A stretch of DNA of 64,000 nucleotides from JACDAN01 sp963801855 (lineage in GTDB: Bacteria; Actinomycetota; Thermoleophilia; Gaiellales; Gaiellaceae): NCBI GenBank assembly GCA_963801855.1, contig CAWDGK010000001.1, positions 1 through 64,000 of the forward strand, given 5' to 3'. Below, piece after piece: positions 1 to 9,526 of the stretch. The notes below the pieces were generated by a model. It saw only the letters and a list, made by a program, of their open reading frames with translations. It had not been told where the DNA came from and ran no database searches. A program made the position numbers and the translations under genes. The first letter of the stretch is position 1, and every line of letters starts with the position of its first letter.

Positions 1-46
1 TCGTCGGCCGGTGGTACTCGAACTCGGCTGGACGCATCGTGTACAT
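1..46 (-). CDS. coxM: FAD-binding subunit of molybdenum hydroxylase (coxM-like), N-terminal fragment cut by window edge
   Basis: Only the first 15 codons are inside the window, reading MYTMRPAEFEYHRPT. A short N-terminus rich in P, F/E, Y and RPT is typical of CoxM-type FAD subunits, which carry electrons between the CoxS iron-sulfur clusters and FAD. The ATG lies 12 bases after the coxL stop and is preceded by a strong GGAGGGAGG ribosome site, so it is the third gene of a coxS-coxL-coxM operon. The identification rests on position and these few residues. The second ATG (codon 4) could also be the start. Confidence 0.6.
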   Translation of the reverse strand, partial: MYTMRPAEFEYHRPT

Positions 47-58
47 CGCGCCTCCCTC

Positions 59-2455
59 CTAACCCTTCGCCTGTCGCATCGCCTGCCACACGCGCTCCGG
101 CGTGAGCGGCATGTCGAGGTGCCGGATCCCGAGCGGCGCGAGCGCGTCGATGACCGCGTTCACGACCGCCGGCGTCGAGGCGATCGTCCCCGTCTCGCCG
201 GCGCCCTTGACGCCGAGCGGGTTGACGTCGGTCGGCGTCTCGGTGCGCTCGACCTCGAACCGCGGGAAGAAGTCGGCCTTCGGGACCGCGTAGTCCATCA
301 TGCTGCCGGTCACGAGCTGACCGTTCTCGTCGTACGCGCCGTACTCCCAGAGCGCCTGCGCGATGCCCTGCGCGATGCCGCCGTGCACCTGGCCGTCGAC
401 GATCATCGGGTTGATCACCTTGCCGACGTCGTCGACCGCGATGTAGCGCTCGAGCGTCACCTCGCCGGTCTCCGCGGTCGACCTCGACGACCGCGATGTG
501 CGTGCCGAACGGGAACGTGCAGTTCGGCGGGTCGTAGTAGGTCGTGTCGTCGAGGAACGGCTCCATCGCCCTCCGGCAGGTCGTAGGCGAGCGCGGCCGA
601 GCCGGCGATCTCCTGGATCGTCTTCGCGTTGTCGGGCGCGCCCTTGACGAACGCCTTGCCTTCCTCGAACACGATGTCGTCGGCGTCCGCCTCGAGCATG
701 TGCGCGGCGATCCGGCGCGCCTTCTCCTTGATCTTCTGGAGGCTGTTGTAGACGGCCACGCGCGCCGACGGCGGCGCTGCGGCTGCCGTAGGTGCCGTAG
801 CCGAACGGCGTGTTCAGCGTGTCGCCGATGCTCGACCGTCACGTCCTCGATCGGGATCCCGAGCTCGGTCGCCACGACCTGCGAGACCGTCGTCTCGTGC
901 CCCTGGCCCTGCGGCTGCGAGCCGGTCGTGACGACGACCTTGCCGGTCAGGTGGACGCGGACGTTGGCGCTCTCCCACATCGACGGCGCCCCAGCCCTCG
1001 CCGACGGTGCCGATCCACGCCGACGGCGCCACGCCGCAGATCTCGACGTAGGTCGAGAAGCCGATCCCGCGGTAGCGGCCCTGCTTCGCGGGCCTCCTCC
1101 TGCTCCCGGCGGAAGTCCTCGTAGCCGACGATCTCGAGCGCCCGGTCGAGCGCCTTCTCGTAGTCGCCGGTGTCGTACTTCAGCCCGCTGAGGATCGCCG
1201 ACGGGGTCGTAGGGGAAGGCGTCCGGCGGGATGAAGTTCTTGCGCCGCACGTCGACCGGGTCGAGGTCGAGCTCGCGCGCGACGAGGTCGACGGCCCGCT
1301 CGACGACGTAGGTCGCCTCCGGCCGGCCGGCGCCGCGGTAGGCGTCGACCATGCCGGTGTTGGTGTAGACGCCGAGCACCTGGCAGTGGATGTTCGGGAT
1401 CCGGTAGGCGCCGGAGAGCATCCGCCCGTAGAGCGTCGTCGGGATGCCGGGCGCGATCGTGGAGAGGACTCCGCCGAGGTTGGCGTAGGTCTTCGCCTTC
1501 AGCGCGGTGATCGTGCCGTCGCGCTTCGCCCCGACCTCGAGGTAGGTGACGTGGTCGCGACCGTGCGTGGTCGCCATGTAGTTCTCGCGCCGCGTCTCCA
1601 TCCACTTGACCGGCCGCCCGACCTTCTCGGCGAGGGCGGCCATGAGCACGTACTCGTGGTAGAGGAAGATCTTCGTGCCGAAGCCGCCGCCGACGTGGAG
1701 CGCGATGCAGCGCATCTTCGTCTCGGGGATCCCGAACACGAACGCCGTCATCAGCAGCCGCATGACGTGCGGGTCCTGCGAGGTCATCCAGACCGTGTAC
1801 TGGCCGGTGGCCGGCGTCGTAGGTGGCGGCCGCGCCGCGTGCCTCCATCGGGTTCGGGATCAGGCGCTGGTTGACGAGCCGCTCCTTGACGACGACGTCG
1901 GCCTCGGCCAGCGCCTTGTCGGTCCCGTCCGCGTCGCCGCACGGACCAGTCCATGACGATGTTGCCCGGCGCGTTCTCGTGCAGCTGGGGCGCGCCCTCG
2001 GCCGCCGCCTCCTCGACGTCGACGACGACGTCGAGCGGCTCGTAGTCGACCTCGATCAGCCCGAGCGCGTCCTCGGCGGCGTACTTGGTCTCCGCCACGA
2101 CCGCGGCGACGCCGGCGCCGGTGAACGTGACACGGTCGATCTCCAGCACCCGCGGCGTGTTGACGAAGTTCTCGACGCCGCCGGCCTGCCACGCACACGG
2201 GAGGGCGGGGAGGTCCTCGAAGTCCTTGCCGGTGAAGACGGCGACGACGCCTGGAGCAGCGGCCGCCTTCGTCGTGTCGATGCTCGTGATCCGGGCGTGC
2301 GCGTACGGGGAGCGCACGATCGCCACGTGCGTCATTCCCGGCAGCTTGAGGTCGTCGAGGTACTTGGCGGCGCCCGTGATCAGGCTCGGGTCCTCGACGC
2401 GCTTGACCGGCTCGCCGACGAGCTTGGTGGTCGGAGCGTCTGCGGTCGTCGTCAT
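59..2455 (-). CDS. coxL: Aerobic carbon monoxide dehydrogenase-type large subunit, form II (frameshifted)
   Basis: This is the molybdopterin-binding large subunit of a xanthine oxidase family hydroxylase, about 800 codons, the usual CoxL size. Reading across frames shows the a/b hammerhead start (VGEPVKRVEDPSLITGAAKY), a Mo-cofactor segment with GGGFGTK near 1705, and the active-site loop AYRGAGR near 1340. The C-terminal part has GVKGAGETGT near 205, which holds the conserved catalytic glutamate. AYRGAGR marks form II; true CO-oxidising form I enzymes have AYXCSFR. The substrate is therefore unsettled and may be CO, a purine or an aromatic. The ATG overlaps the coxS stop (ATGA). About nine single-base frame breaks (near 1945, 1815, 1200, 1090, 985, 830, 770, 570, 470) are most likely sequencing indels. 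Confidence 0.88.
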
Positions 2456-2913
2456 CGCGCCGCCCCCGCAGCTTCGTGGACGGCTCGAACGATGTTCTCG
2501 TAGCCGGTGCACCGGCAGAGGTTCCCTTCGAGCGCGTACCGGATCTCGTCGTCGGTCGGATCCGGGCTCTCCGCGAGCAGATCGACGGTGGCCATGATCA
2601 TCCCCGGCGTGCAGTAGCCGCACTGGAGCCCGTGCTTCTCCCGGAAGGCCTCCTGCACCGCGTGCAGCGTCCCGTTCGACGCCAGCCCCTCGATGGTCGT
2701 GACCGCCGTGCCGTCGGCCTGGACCGCCAGCACGGTGCACGACTTCACCGCCATGCCGTCGAGGTCGATCGTGCACGACCCGCACTGAGACGTGTCGCAG
2801 GCGATCTTCGTTCCGGTCAGCCCGACGTGGTCGCGGATGAAGTCCACTAACAGCGTCCGCGCCTCCAAGTCGGCTTCTCGCCGCACACCGTTGACGGTGA
2901 TCGCAACGTCCAT
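2452..2913 (-). CDS. coxS: Aerobic carbon monoxide dehydrogenase-type small subunit, [2Fe-2S] protein
   Basis: An intact 153-residue ferredoxin-like subunit that carries electrons from the molybdenum centre. The N-terminal plant-type cluster is visible as CDTSQCGSCT plus a later cysteine (KSC), near residues 39-60. The C-terminal four-helix cluster domain has CGYC and CRCTGY, near residues 98-137. The length and cysteine spacing are those of CoxS/XdhC-type small subunits. The start is fixed by a GGGAGGG ribosome site just upstream, and the gene runs directly into coxL with a 4-base overlap. It is the first gene of the operon; the 134-base upstream gap to 3048 must hold the promoter, but I could not pick one out. 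Confidence 0.95.
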   Translation of the reverse strand: MDVAITVNGVRREADLEARTLLVDFIRDHVGLTGTKIACDTSQCGSCTIDLDGMAVKSCTVLAVQADGTAVTTIEGLASNGTLHAVQEAFREKHGLQCGYCTPGMIMATVDLLAESPDPTDDEIRYALEGNLCRCTGYENIVRAVHEAAGAAR

Positions 2914-3047
2914 CGGCCCTCCCTAGGTCGTCGGCCGGCATCGAGACGGAAGAAGCGGGCGCGCCTCTTCCGGCGCTGAGGCGACTCTACGCCTCGCCTG
3001 CGCAGTTTTCCACGGCCATCCGTCGCCGACCGAGGTTCGCGCGTGAA

Positions 3048-3353
3048 CTACTCGATTCTCGTGTCGACGTAGACAGTCCAGTCGGCGACGTCCTCGATCA
3101 CGAAGACGCCGTTCTGGATGAACGGGTCCTGCTGCATCAGCTCCCGGACCTCGTCCGCGTTTACGCCCTCCCAGATCGACATCGATCCGAGCCTTCCGGC
3201 CCACGTGCCACCCATGACGAAGAGCCCGCGGTCGATCTGAGCGTTGATGAACGCCGCGTGCCCGTCCCAGCCGGGCTGGTCCTCCGGCAGGCCGCTCGTC
3301 CAGGTCGGCCCGGGGCCGACGCGCAGAACGACGCGGGGGATTCGCAGCGCCAT
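3048..3353 (-). CDS. YCII-related domain protein
   Basis: A 101-residue single-domain protein with the ferredoxin-like dimeric a/b barrel pattern of the YCII family: a hydrophobic first strand (RVVLRVGPGPTW), GWDGHAAFI in helix 1, FVMGGTWAG in strand 2, and a final DPFIQNGVF...WTVYV strand pair. Family members are small, mostly cytoplasmic, and of unclear chemistry, with a conserved His/Asp pair. The ATG at 3353 was chosen over a longer in-frame extension because that extension is the frameshifted acetyltransferase upstream. It lies 11 bases downstream of that gene, so the two are probably cotranscribed. Confidence 0.75.
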   Translation of the reverse strand: MALRIPRVVLRVGPGPTWTSGLPEDQPGWDGHAAFINAQIDRGLFVMGGTWAGRLGSMSIWEGVNADEVRELMQQDPFIQNGVFVIEDVADWTVYVDTRIE

Positions 3354-3364
3354 CTCGGTCGAGT

Positions 3365-3836
3365 CTAGATCTGGCGCTCCATGACGATCTCGCCGCCGTG
3401 GATCTCGCCGGTTTCCGCGAACCCGTTCCGGCGGTAGAACTCGAGCGCCTGCTCGTTCTCGGGCACGACCGACAGGCGGATCGTCGGGCAGCCCGCGCTC
3501 GCGGACGAGCTCGACGATCGCGTCGAGCGCGGCTCGTCCGTACCCATTGCCCTGGACGCGGTCGTCGATCATCAGGCGGACGAGGATGTAGCCGCGTTCC
3601 GTGCCGGGCTCGGGTATGGAGTCGTCGTCCCCACCGTCGGCGAGCGGGAACAGCAGTGCGAAGCCGACCATCTCGTCATCCGAGTAGACGGCGTACGGCT
3701 CGGCGGCCTCGCGCCAGACGTACGCGTCGGCAAGCGACTGGAGATTCGATGCGACGAACTGCTGCTGGTCAGGCGCGACCGAGAGCTCGATGCACTCGCG
3801 GTAGTTGCTCGAATCGATAGGGCGGAGCGAGATCAC
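3365..3836 (-). CDS. GNAT family N-acetyltransferase (one frameshift)
   Basis: About 157 residues after joining two frames. The N-terminal part contains YAVYSDDEMVGFALLF followed by the motif A acetyl-CoA site (RLMIDDRVQGNGYGRAAL, around residues 80-97, giving R/Q-x-x-G-x-G/A). After a frame break near 3490 the C-terminal strand and helix follow, with LSVVPENEQALEFYRRNGF, which is motif B with the conserved Tyr-x-x-x-GF. Substrate unknown; the layout is like spermidine or aminoglycoside-type small acetyltransferases. The start is a GTG with a weak upstream purine stretch. The frame break is probably an indel error. Confidence 0.8.
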
Positions 3837-3899
3837 TCACAGGACTTCTAGCGGCCACGGGCGTTGACCCGCGGAGTGGACCTAGTCGCAGGTGGGTTA

Positions 3900-3956
3900 T
3901 TGAAGGTTTGCGCAGGCCGACCTAAGATTCTGCGCTGTCCCGGGTATCCCGGACAG
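3900..3956 (+). promoter_or_regulatory. Sigma-A type promoter and 5' hairpin for the 3973 gene
   Basis: TTGAAG (3900-3905), a 17-base spacer and TAAGAT (3923-3928) give a good housekeeping promoter, with the start site expected near 3935. The transcript would begin with a hairpin (CTGTCC / GGACAG, with an inner GGG/CCC and one bulged C, 3935-3956). This is followed by an AGGGAG ribosome site and the ATG at 3973. A 5'-terminal hairpin of this kind may protect the mRNA; that role is inferred. Confidence 0.5.
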
Positions 3957-3972
3957 CGAACAGGGAGACGAC

Positions 3973-5043
3973 ATGCGGAGATTGATGTTCGTCGCGCTCG
4001 CTGCTGCGGCGTTCGCACTACCCGCCGCTGCACAGGCGGCAGTGCCCGAGCCCGTCATGACAGGGCTCGACAACCCTCGAGGGCTTGCCTTTGGCCCCGA
4101 AGGCGGCCTCTATGTGGCCGAGGCAGGAAGAGGTGGTTCAGGAGTCTGTGTCCCGCTTCCGGACGGACCAGGGACGCGATGCTACGGCGCGACCGGGGCG
4201 ATTTCCCGTCTTTGGCGGGGTACTCAGGAGCGGATCGCAACCGGACTGCCGTCTCTCGCCGGACAGCCGCTGGGCGATACGGCGGCGGGCCCGCAGCACA
4301 TCTCGTTCCAGGGCCGGGGCGGGCTCTTCGTGAACATCGGGTTCGGCGGCCATCCCGCCAGCCTCACGACCGGCCCTCTCAGTGGACTCGGGTTCGGCTA
4401 TCTCATGCACGTTCCGGCTTCGGGACACGCGAAGCGGGTCGTGGACGTTGCGGGTTACGAGCTGTCGGCCAACCCCGACGGCGCGCAAGTCGACAGCAAT
4501 CCCTTCGGCCTGCTCGCGCTGCCGGGCCACCGCCTGATCACGGACGCCGGCGGTAACTCGCTTCTCGATGTCGCTGCGAACGGTTCGATCTCGACGGTGG
4601 CGACGTTCCCGAAGGTCCCCGTCCCGTTCCTGCGCGATGCCGTGCCGACCGACGTGGTCGTCGGTCCCGACGGCGCCTACTACGTGTCGACGCTGACGGG
4701 CTTCCCGTTCACCGCGGGAACGGCGAGCGTGTATCGGGTCGTCCCGGGTCAGGCGCCGACGCCGTATGCAACCGGCTTGACCATGGTCACGGATCTTGCG
4801 TTCGGCTCTGACGGATCGCTGTACACGCTCCAGCACGCATCGGGGATCCTCGGCGTCCCGTTCCCGTTCGCGGGACCGGGAGCGATCAGGAAGGTGCCGC
4901 CGGGCGGCGGTGCATCCTCGACGCTCGTGGCCGGTGGTCTGCCGCGCGCGACGGGCCTGATCGTGGGATCCGAAGGCGCGCTCTACGTCGCCGTCAACGG
5001 AGCCTCTTCGGGCAACGGGGCGGTCTGGCGGATCGTGCCGTAG
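3973..5043 (+). CDS. Secreted ScyD/ScyE-type beta-propeller protein
   Basis: A 356-residue exported protein with a clear signal peptide (MRR followed by a hydrophobic Ala-rich core, cleavage near AQA-AVPEP). The mature part has repeated propeller blades of the form NPRGLAFGPEGGLYVAE, PTDVVVGPDGAYYVS, VTDLAFGSDGSLYTL and ATGLIVGSEGALYVAV, each an NHL/SMP-30-like turn with GxDGxLY. This matches the ScyD/ScyE family of extracellular proteins. Function in this organism is unknown; propellers of this type can be lactonases or binding proteins, and I see no diagnostic metal site. It is monocistronic, with its own promoter and a strong downstream hairpin. Intact, no frame breaks. Confidence 0.8.
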   Translation: MRRLMFVALAAAAFALPAAAQAAVPEPVMTGLDNPRGLAFGPEGGLYVAEAGRGGSGVCVPLPDGPGTRCYGATGAISRLWRGTQERIATGLPSLAGQPLGDTAAGPQHISFQGRGGLFVNIGFGGHPASLTTGPLSGLGFGYLMHVPASGHAKRVVDVAGYELSANPDGAQVDSNPFGLLALPGHRLITDAGGNSLLDVAANGSISTVATFPKVPVPFLRDAVPTDVVVGPDGAYYVSTLTGFPFTAGTASVYRVVPGQAPTPYATGLTMVTDLAFGSDGSLYTLQHASGILGVPFPFAGPGAIRKVPPGGGASSTLVAGGLPRATGLIVGSEGALYVAVNGASSGNGAVWRIVP

Positions 5044-5053
5044 CTCGAACCAG

Positions 5054-5081
5054 CGAGCGCCGCGCATCAGCGCGGCGCTCG
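5054..5081 (+). terminator. Bidirectional terminator hairpin
   Basis: A perfect 12-bp stem (CGAGCGCCGCGC / GCGCGGCGCTCG) with loop ATCA lies between the convergent genes at 3973 and 5095. It has no T-run, as is common in GC-rich actinobacteria, so it may serve both strands. Confidence 0.75.
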
Positions 5082-5094
5082 TGTCCTCACGGAC

Positions 5095-6252
5095 CTAGGA
5101 CGAGGCGAGCATCGAGCGCGACTCCGCGCGGGCCTCGCGCCACCACACGAGCTCGTACGCGTGCAACGCCAGCCAGACGGCGGTGACGAGCGCCAGGGCG
5201 GCGAGCGCCGGGACCGCGGTCGCGAGCGGGAGGACGAGTAGGAGCACGAGCGCGGCCACGAAGCGGCCGCGGCTCAACGACTGAACCGGCGGACGATCCG
5301 CACTCGGATCGCCGAGTACGTGAGCAGGTAGAGCGCGCTCCCGCCGCAGAGCGCGAAGGCCGCGACGGAGTCGAGCTCCTCGCCGACGTGGCCGACGATG
5401 GTCTTCATCGCGAACGCGAAGAGCACGATGCCGACGATCAGCGGGAAGTGCCCGTACGCGTACACGTCGCGGGCGAGCGCCACGCGCTCCGCGCCCTCGC
5501 GGTCGTGGAGCATCTGCTCGCCGCGGATCGAGAAGAAGTCGAAGTAGGCGAGCCAGAACGAGGTGGCGACGAGGAGCCCGAGGATCGCGGCCGCGACCTC
5601 GCCCGGCCCGATGCCGATCCCCGTCGCGCCGATCCCGATCGAGATGAACGCCTCGCCGAGCGCGATGATCAGCACGAGGCCGTAGCGCTCCGCGAGGTGC
5701 GACGGGTGCAGTCGCCAGCCCGTCGACCCGCTCAGCACGGCGCCGACGTAGGTGCACGCGAGCGCGGCGACCCAGAGCCAGGTGCGTGCGCCGTCCGTGA
5801 AGCCCGCGACGAGGATCAGGATCGCGCCGAGCAGCGTCCACGGCGCCAGCCGGAGCACGGCGCGCGAGCAGGTCGCGGTTCCCGCGGCCGGCGAGGGCGT
5901 AGAGCGCGATGTGCATCGCGCAGACGACGAGGAAGGCGGCGCCGAAGAGCACGCCGTCGTCGTCGAACACGCCCGGCACCACGAGCGCCGCGACGAACAT
6001 CGCGATCAGCGCGACGAGCAGCGCGGCGCCGACGACCTCCTCCTCGGGGTCGACGGTGTTCGTCAGCCAGGCGTAGGCCGTCCACGCCCACCAGAGCGCG
6101 GCCAGCACGAGCACGCCGCGGCCGATCCCGGCGAACGTCGGGTCGTCGGAGAGCAGCGTCGCGACCTGCGTGAACGCGAACACGAAGACGAGGTCGAAGA
6201 AGAGCTCGCGCGGCGTGACGCGGTGCTCGTGCTCGACTGCCGTCGCGGCCAT
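5095..6252 (-). CDS. ltrA: Low temperature requirement protein A (LtrA) family membrane protein (two frameshifts)
   Basis: About 385 residues when the three frame segments are joined. The N-terminus carries the family hallmark PRELFFDLVFVFAFTQVATLL. It is followed by a series of hydrophobic helices, the central HPSHLAERYGLVLIIALGE signature, and a last pair of membrane spans ending in YELVWWREAR. Roughly ten membrane segments are expected. The biochemical role of LtrA proteins is not established; the name comes from Listeria growth at low temperature. Frame breaks near 5860 and 5275 compensate each other, which points to indel errors rather than decay. It converges with the propeller gene. 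Confidence 0.82.
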   Translation of the reverse strand: MAATAVEHEHRVTPRELFFDLVFVFAFTQVATLLSDDPTFAGIGRGVLVLAALWWAWTAYAWLTNTVDPEEEVVGAALLVALIAMFVAALVVPGVFDDDGVLFGAAFLVVCAMHIALYALAGRGNRDLLARRAPAGAVDAARRDPDPRRGLHGRRTHLALGRRARVHLRRRRAERVDGLATAPVAPRGALRPRADHRARRGVHLDRDRRDGDRHRAGRGRGRDPRAPRRHLVLARLLRLLLDPRRADAPRPRGRGARGARPRRVRVRALPADRRHRALRVRDEDHRRPRRRGARLRRGLRALRRERALPAHVLGDPSADRPPVQSLSRGRFVAALVLLLVLPLATAVPALAALALVTAVWLALHAYELVWWREARAESRSMLASS

Positions 6253-6332
6253 CCGCCGCGACCTTACCCAGCTTCTCTCCGAGGACGCCGGAGGGGTCTA
6301 GAGTCATGCAAAGTCCCGACAAGGAGGTAGTG

Positions 6333-6617
6333 ATGCCGCTCGCACGAGTCGTGTCCTTCGATGGCGTGAGTAGCGACCGAATGGCGGAGATGCAGCGCGA
6401 GATGGAGGGGAGCGAGCGCCCGGACGACGTGCCGGCCAAGGAGATCATCGTTCTCCACGATCCGGAAGCCGAGAAGTCGCTCGTGGTCGTCTTCTTCGAG
6501 ACCGACGACGACTATCAGCGCGGCGACGCGGCCCTGAGTGCGATCCCGGCCGGCGACACGCCCGGTCAGCGCACGTCCGTCGCGAAGTACCAGGTCGCGT
6601 TCCGCATGACGGAGTAG
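6333..6617 (+). CDS. Hypothetical protein, dimeric a/b barrel-like
   Basis: 94 residues: a first strand MPLARVVSFDGV, a helix (SDRMAEMQREMEG), then AKEIIVLHDPEAEKSLVVVFFETDDDYQRG and a C-terminal VAKYQVAFRMTE strand. The strand-helix-strand-strand pattern resembles small ABM/EthD-like barrel proteins, but I do not recognise the family. The ATG at 6333 is preferred to an upstream ATG at 6306 because a full AAGGAGG ribosome site (6321-6327) sits five bases before it. It stands alone ahead of the LuxR-type regulator. Confidence 0.6.
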   Translation: MPLARVVSFDGVSSDRMAEMQREMEGSERPDDVPAKEIIVLHDPEAEKSLVVVFFETDDDYQRGDAALSAIPAGDTPGQRTSVAKYQVAFRMTE

Positions 6618-6654
6618 CTGCGCCGTCGGCCGATCGGCCGTGAGGGACGAAAAT

Positions 6655-8299
6655 GTGCGCGTGAGCGTGGTCGACGAGCTGCAGCGTGGTCGCGAGGCGT
6701 ATGCGAACCGGGCCTGGCTCGATGCCTATGAGGCCCTCTCACGCGCCGATGCGGAATCGCCGCTCGAAGCAGCAGACGTCGAGCTGCTCGCTACCTCAGC
6801 GGCGCTCGTTGGCGAGCGCGACGCCCACCACTCGCTGCTCGAGCGCCTCCACAAGCTCCGGCTCGACGCGGGCGAGACGGAGCTGGCTGCCAAGGCAGCG
6901 GTCCTCCTCGGGCTGAACCTCGCGATCGCCGGCGAGATGGGGCCTGCGATGGGGTGGTTTGGGAGAGCCGAGCGTTTGGCGGGCCAGGCTGGGGAGGATT
7001 CGGTCGTTCCGGGCTATCTGCTGCTGCCGGTCGCCGTCCAGCGCTTGTCGTCCGGCGACGCAGAGGGAGCGCACCGCGCCGCTTCCGAGGCGGCGGAGAT
7101 CGCCCAGCGGTTCGGCGACCACGATCTCTTTGCGACGGTGTCGTATCCCGCGGGCGCGGCGTTGATCAAGCTGGGTCGGGTGGACGAGGGGCTCCAAGTC
7201 CTCGACGAGGCCATGGTCGCCGTCACTTCCGGAGAGGTCTCGCCGTTCTTCGCAGGTGTCGTCTACTGCGGCGTGATCGCGTCCTGCGAGGAGGCGTTCG
7301 AACCTCGCCGCGCGCAGGAGTGGACCGAGGCGCTCACGCGCTGGTGTGAAGCGCAGCCGCAGCTGGTCTCGTTCACCGGCCGCTGTCTCGCTCACCGCGC
7401 GGGGATCAAGCAGCTGCATGGGGCGTGGTCGGACGCGCTCGAGGAAGCGGTTCTCGCGCGTGAGCGATGCGAGCAGGCGATGAACCGGCCCGCAACGGGG
7501 CAGGCGTACTACCAGCAGGCCGAGCTTCACCGCCTTCGTGGCGACTACGCGGCGGCCGAAGGCGCGTACCGCGATGCGAGCCGCTACGGCCGTGAGCCGC
7601 AGCCGGGCCTGGCGCTCCTGCGGGTGGCACAAGGGGACGCGGAGGCCGCCGCCGGCGCGCTCCGCCGCGCGCTCGCCGAGACCGCCGAGCCCCTGCAGCG
7701 GGCGGTTCTCCTTCCCGCGTACGTCGAGGTCGCCCTGGCGCAGGACCAGGTCGACGACGCCGCTTCGGCGAGTGCAGAGCTCGACGAGATCGACGCGCAC
7801 TACGGGCGCCCGATGCTCCGCGCGATCGCGGCGCAGGTTCGCGGGTCGGTCGAGCTTGCCCGCGGAGATCCGCAGGCTGCGCTGCGCTCGCTCCGCACTG
7901 CGTGGCAGGTGTGGGAGGAGCTCGACGCGCCGTACGAGGGCGCACGCGTTCGGCTCCTCGTCGGCCTCGCCTGCAGGGCGCTGGGAGACGAGGACGGAGC
8001 TGCGCTCGAGCTCGAGGCCGCCCGGGCGGCTTTCGACGCGGTCGGCGCCGAGCCCGACGTCAGGCGCGTCGATTCCCTGTCCGGTCGCGCCGAGAAGACT
8101 GGGGGTCACGGCCTGAGCGCGCGCGAGCTCGAGGTGCTCCGACTCGTCGCGTCAGGTCGAGACGAACCGCGCGATCGCCGCCGAGCTCGTCGTGAGCGAG
8201 CACACGGTCGCCCGCCACGTCCAGAACATCTTCGGGAAGCTCGGCGTCTCGTCGCGCACCGCGGCGACAGCATTCGCCTTCGAGCACGACCTCGTCTAG
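6655..8299 (+). CDS. TPR-containing LuxR-family transcriptional regulator (one frameshift)
   Basis: About 548 residues. Most of the protein is a run of helical TPR-like repeats (for example ALSRADAESPLEAADVELLA, AAEIAQRFGDHDLFATVSYP, YQQAELHRLRGDYAAAEGAY). A C-terminal LuxR/GerE helix-turn-helix begins LSARELEVLRLVASG and, after a frame break near 8155, continues as TNRAIAAELVVSEHTVARHV with QNIFGKLGV. There is no N-terminal Walker A, so it is a LAL-like regulator without the ATPase. Several GTG starts are in frame (6640, 6655, 6661); 6655 has GAGGGA at a usable distance. Its target may be the monooxygenase gene 107 bases downstream; that is inference from position. Confidence 0.78.
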
Positions 8300-8406
8300 T
8301 CAGAACCAACCACGTGGTCGAGCCGCGAAGTTGGCGGATCCGGGCGATGTCGTGAGACGGATGCGGCCCTACCGTCGCTCTCAGAACGTCGAGCGAAGGA
8401 GGAACC

Positions 8407-9526
8407 GTGAACACAGACGCCTACGAGACGATCGTGATCGGCGGCGGCCAGGCGGGCCTGAGCGTCGGCTACCACCTCGCCAAGCGGAACAGAAAGTTCG
8501 TCATCCTCGACGAGAACGAGCGTGTCGGCGACGCGTGGCGCAACCGCTGGGACTCGCTTCGCCTCTTCACGCCGGCCCGCTTCAACGGGCTACCCGGGAT
8601 GCCGTTCGAGGCGCCGAAGTGGTCGTTCCCGACGAAGGACGAGATGGCCGCCTACCTCGAGGCCTATGCGGAACGCTTCGCGTTGCCGGTGCAAGCCGGG
8701 ACGCGCGTCGAGCAGGTCGCGCAGGAGGACGGCCGGTTCGTCGTGTCGACGGGCGACGAGCGGCTCGAGGCGCGAAATGTCGTCGTCGCGACCGGCGCTC
8801 TACGCGTACCGAAGCTTCCTCCGTTCGCCGCGCGAGCTCGACCCGCGGATCGTCCAGCTGCACTCCGCCGAGTACCGCAACCCCTCGCAGCTGCAGGACG
8901 GCGCGGTGCTCGTGGTCGGGGTGGGGAACTCCGGCGCCGAGATCGCCTACGAGCTTGCCGAGACCCATCGGTGCCTGCTGGCCGGAGCGGCCAAAGGTGA
9001 GATCCCGGTGCCGCACGGCAGCCGTCGAAGTCGTGTGATCTTTCGCGCGATCCGCTTCTTCGGCCACCACGTCCTCAGAACGGACACGCGCATCGGCCGC
9101 AGGGTCGGCCCAAAGATCGCGGCGAGCGGCCCACCGCTGATCCGCCGCAAGGAGGCCGACTTCTCTGCGGTCGGCATCGAGCGCGTCGGGCGCGTGGCGG
9201 GGGTGCAGGACGGGCGGCCGCTGCTCGAGGACGGTCGCGTCCTGGAGGTCGCGAACGTCGTCTGGAGCACGGGCTTTCGCACGGACTTCAGCTGGATCGA
9301 CCTCCCGGCCTTCGACGGCGACGGTCGGCCGCTCCACGAGCGTGGCGTGGTCGACGCGGTACCCGGCCTGTACTTCGCCGGGCTGATCTTCCAGTACTCG
9401 CTGACGTCGGACGTGCTTCCGAACGGCGGGCGGGACGCCGACTACGTCGCGCGGCACATCGCGACGCGAGCGGCGAAGGACGTCGCGAGCACGACGCAGG
9501 CTCTCGCCATTCCGGAAGGGGCGTGA
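8407..9526 (+). CDS. FAD/NAD(P)-dependent monooxygenase-type oxidoreductase (one frameshift)
   Basis: About 372 residues. The first dinucleotide site is TIVIGGGQAGLSVGYHLAK (FAD). Next comes VGDAWRNRWDSLRLFTP, the stretch typical of Trk/CzcO and YUCCA-like flavin monooxygenases. A second site, VLVVGVGNSGAEIAYELAE (NADPH), follows a frame break near 8800, and the C-terminal VWSTGFRTDFSWIDLP is the usual ATG-like motif. The enzyme should oxygenate a small organic substrate or act as a thioredoxin-reductase-like flavoprotein; substrate unknown. A GGAGGAACC site lies before the ATG. The stop overlaps the GTG start of the next hydrolase. Confidence 0.85.

Noticed and set aside
6796..8109. A 437-codon minus-strand frame opposite the TPR-LuxR regulator
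   Set aside because: No domain, typical GC-rich antisense composition, and the plus strand has a good LuxR C-terminus.
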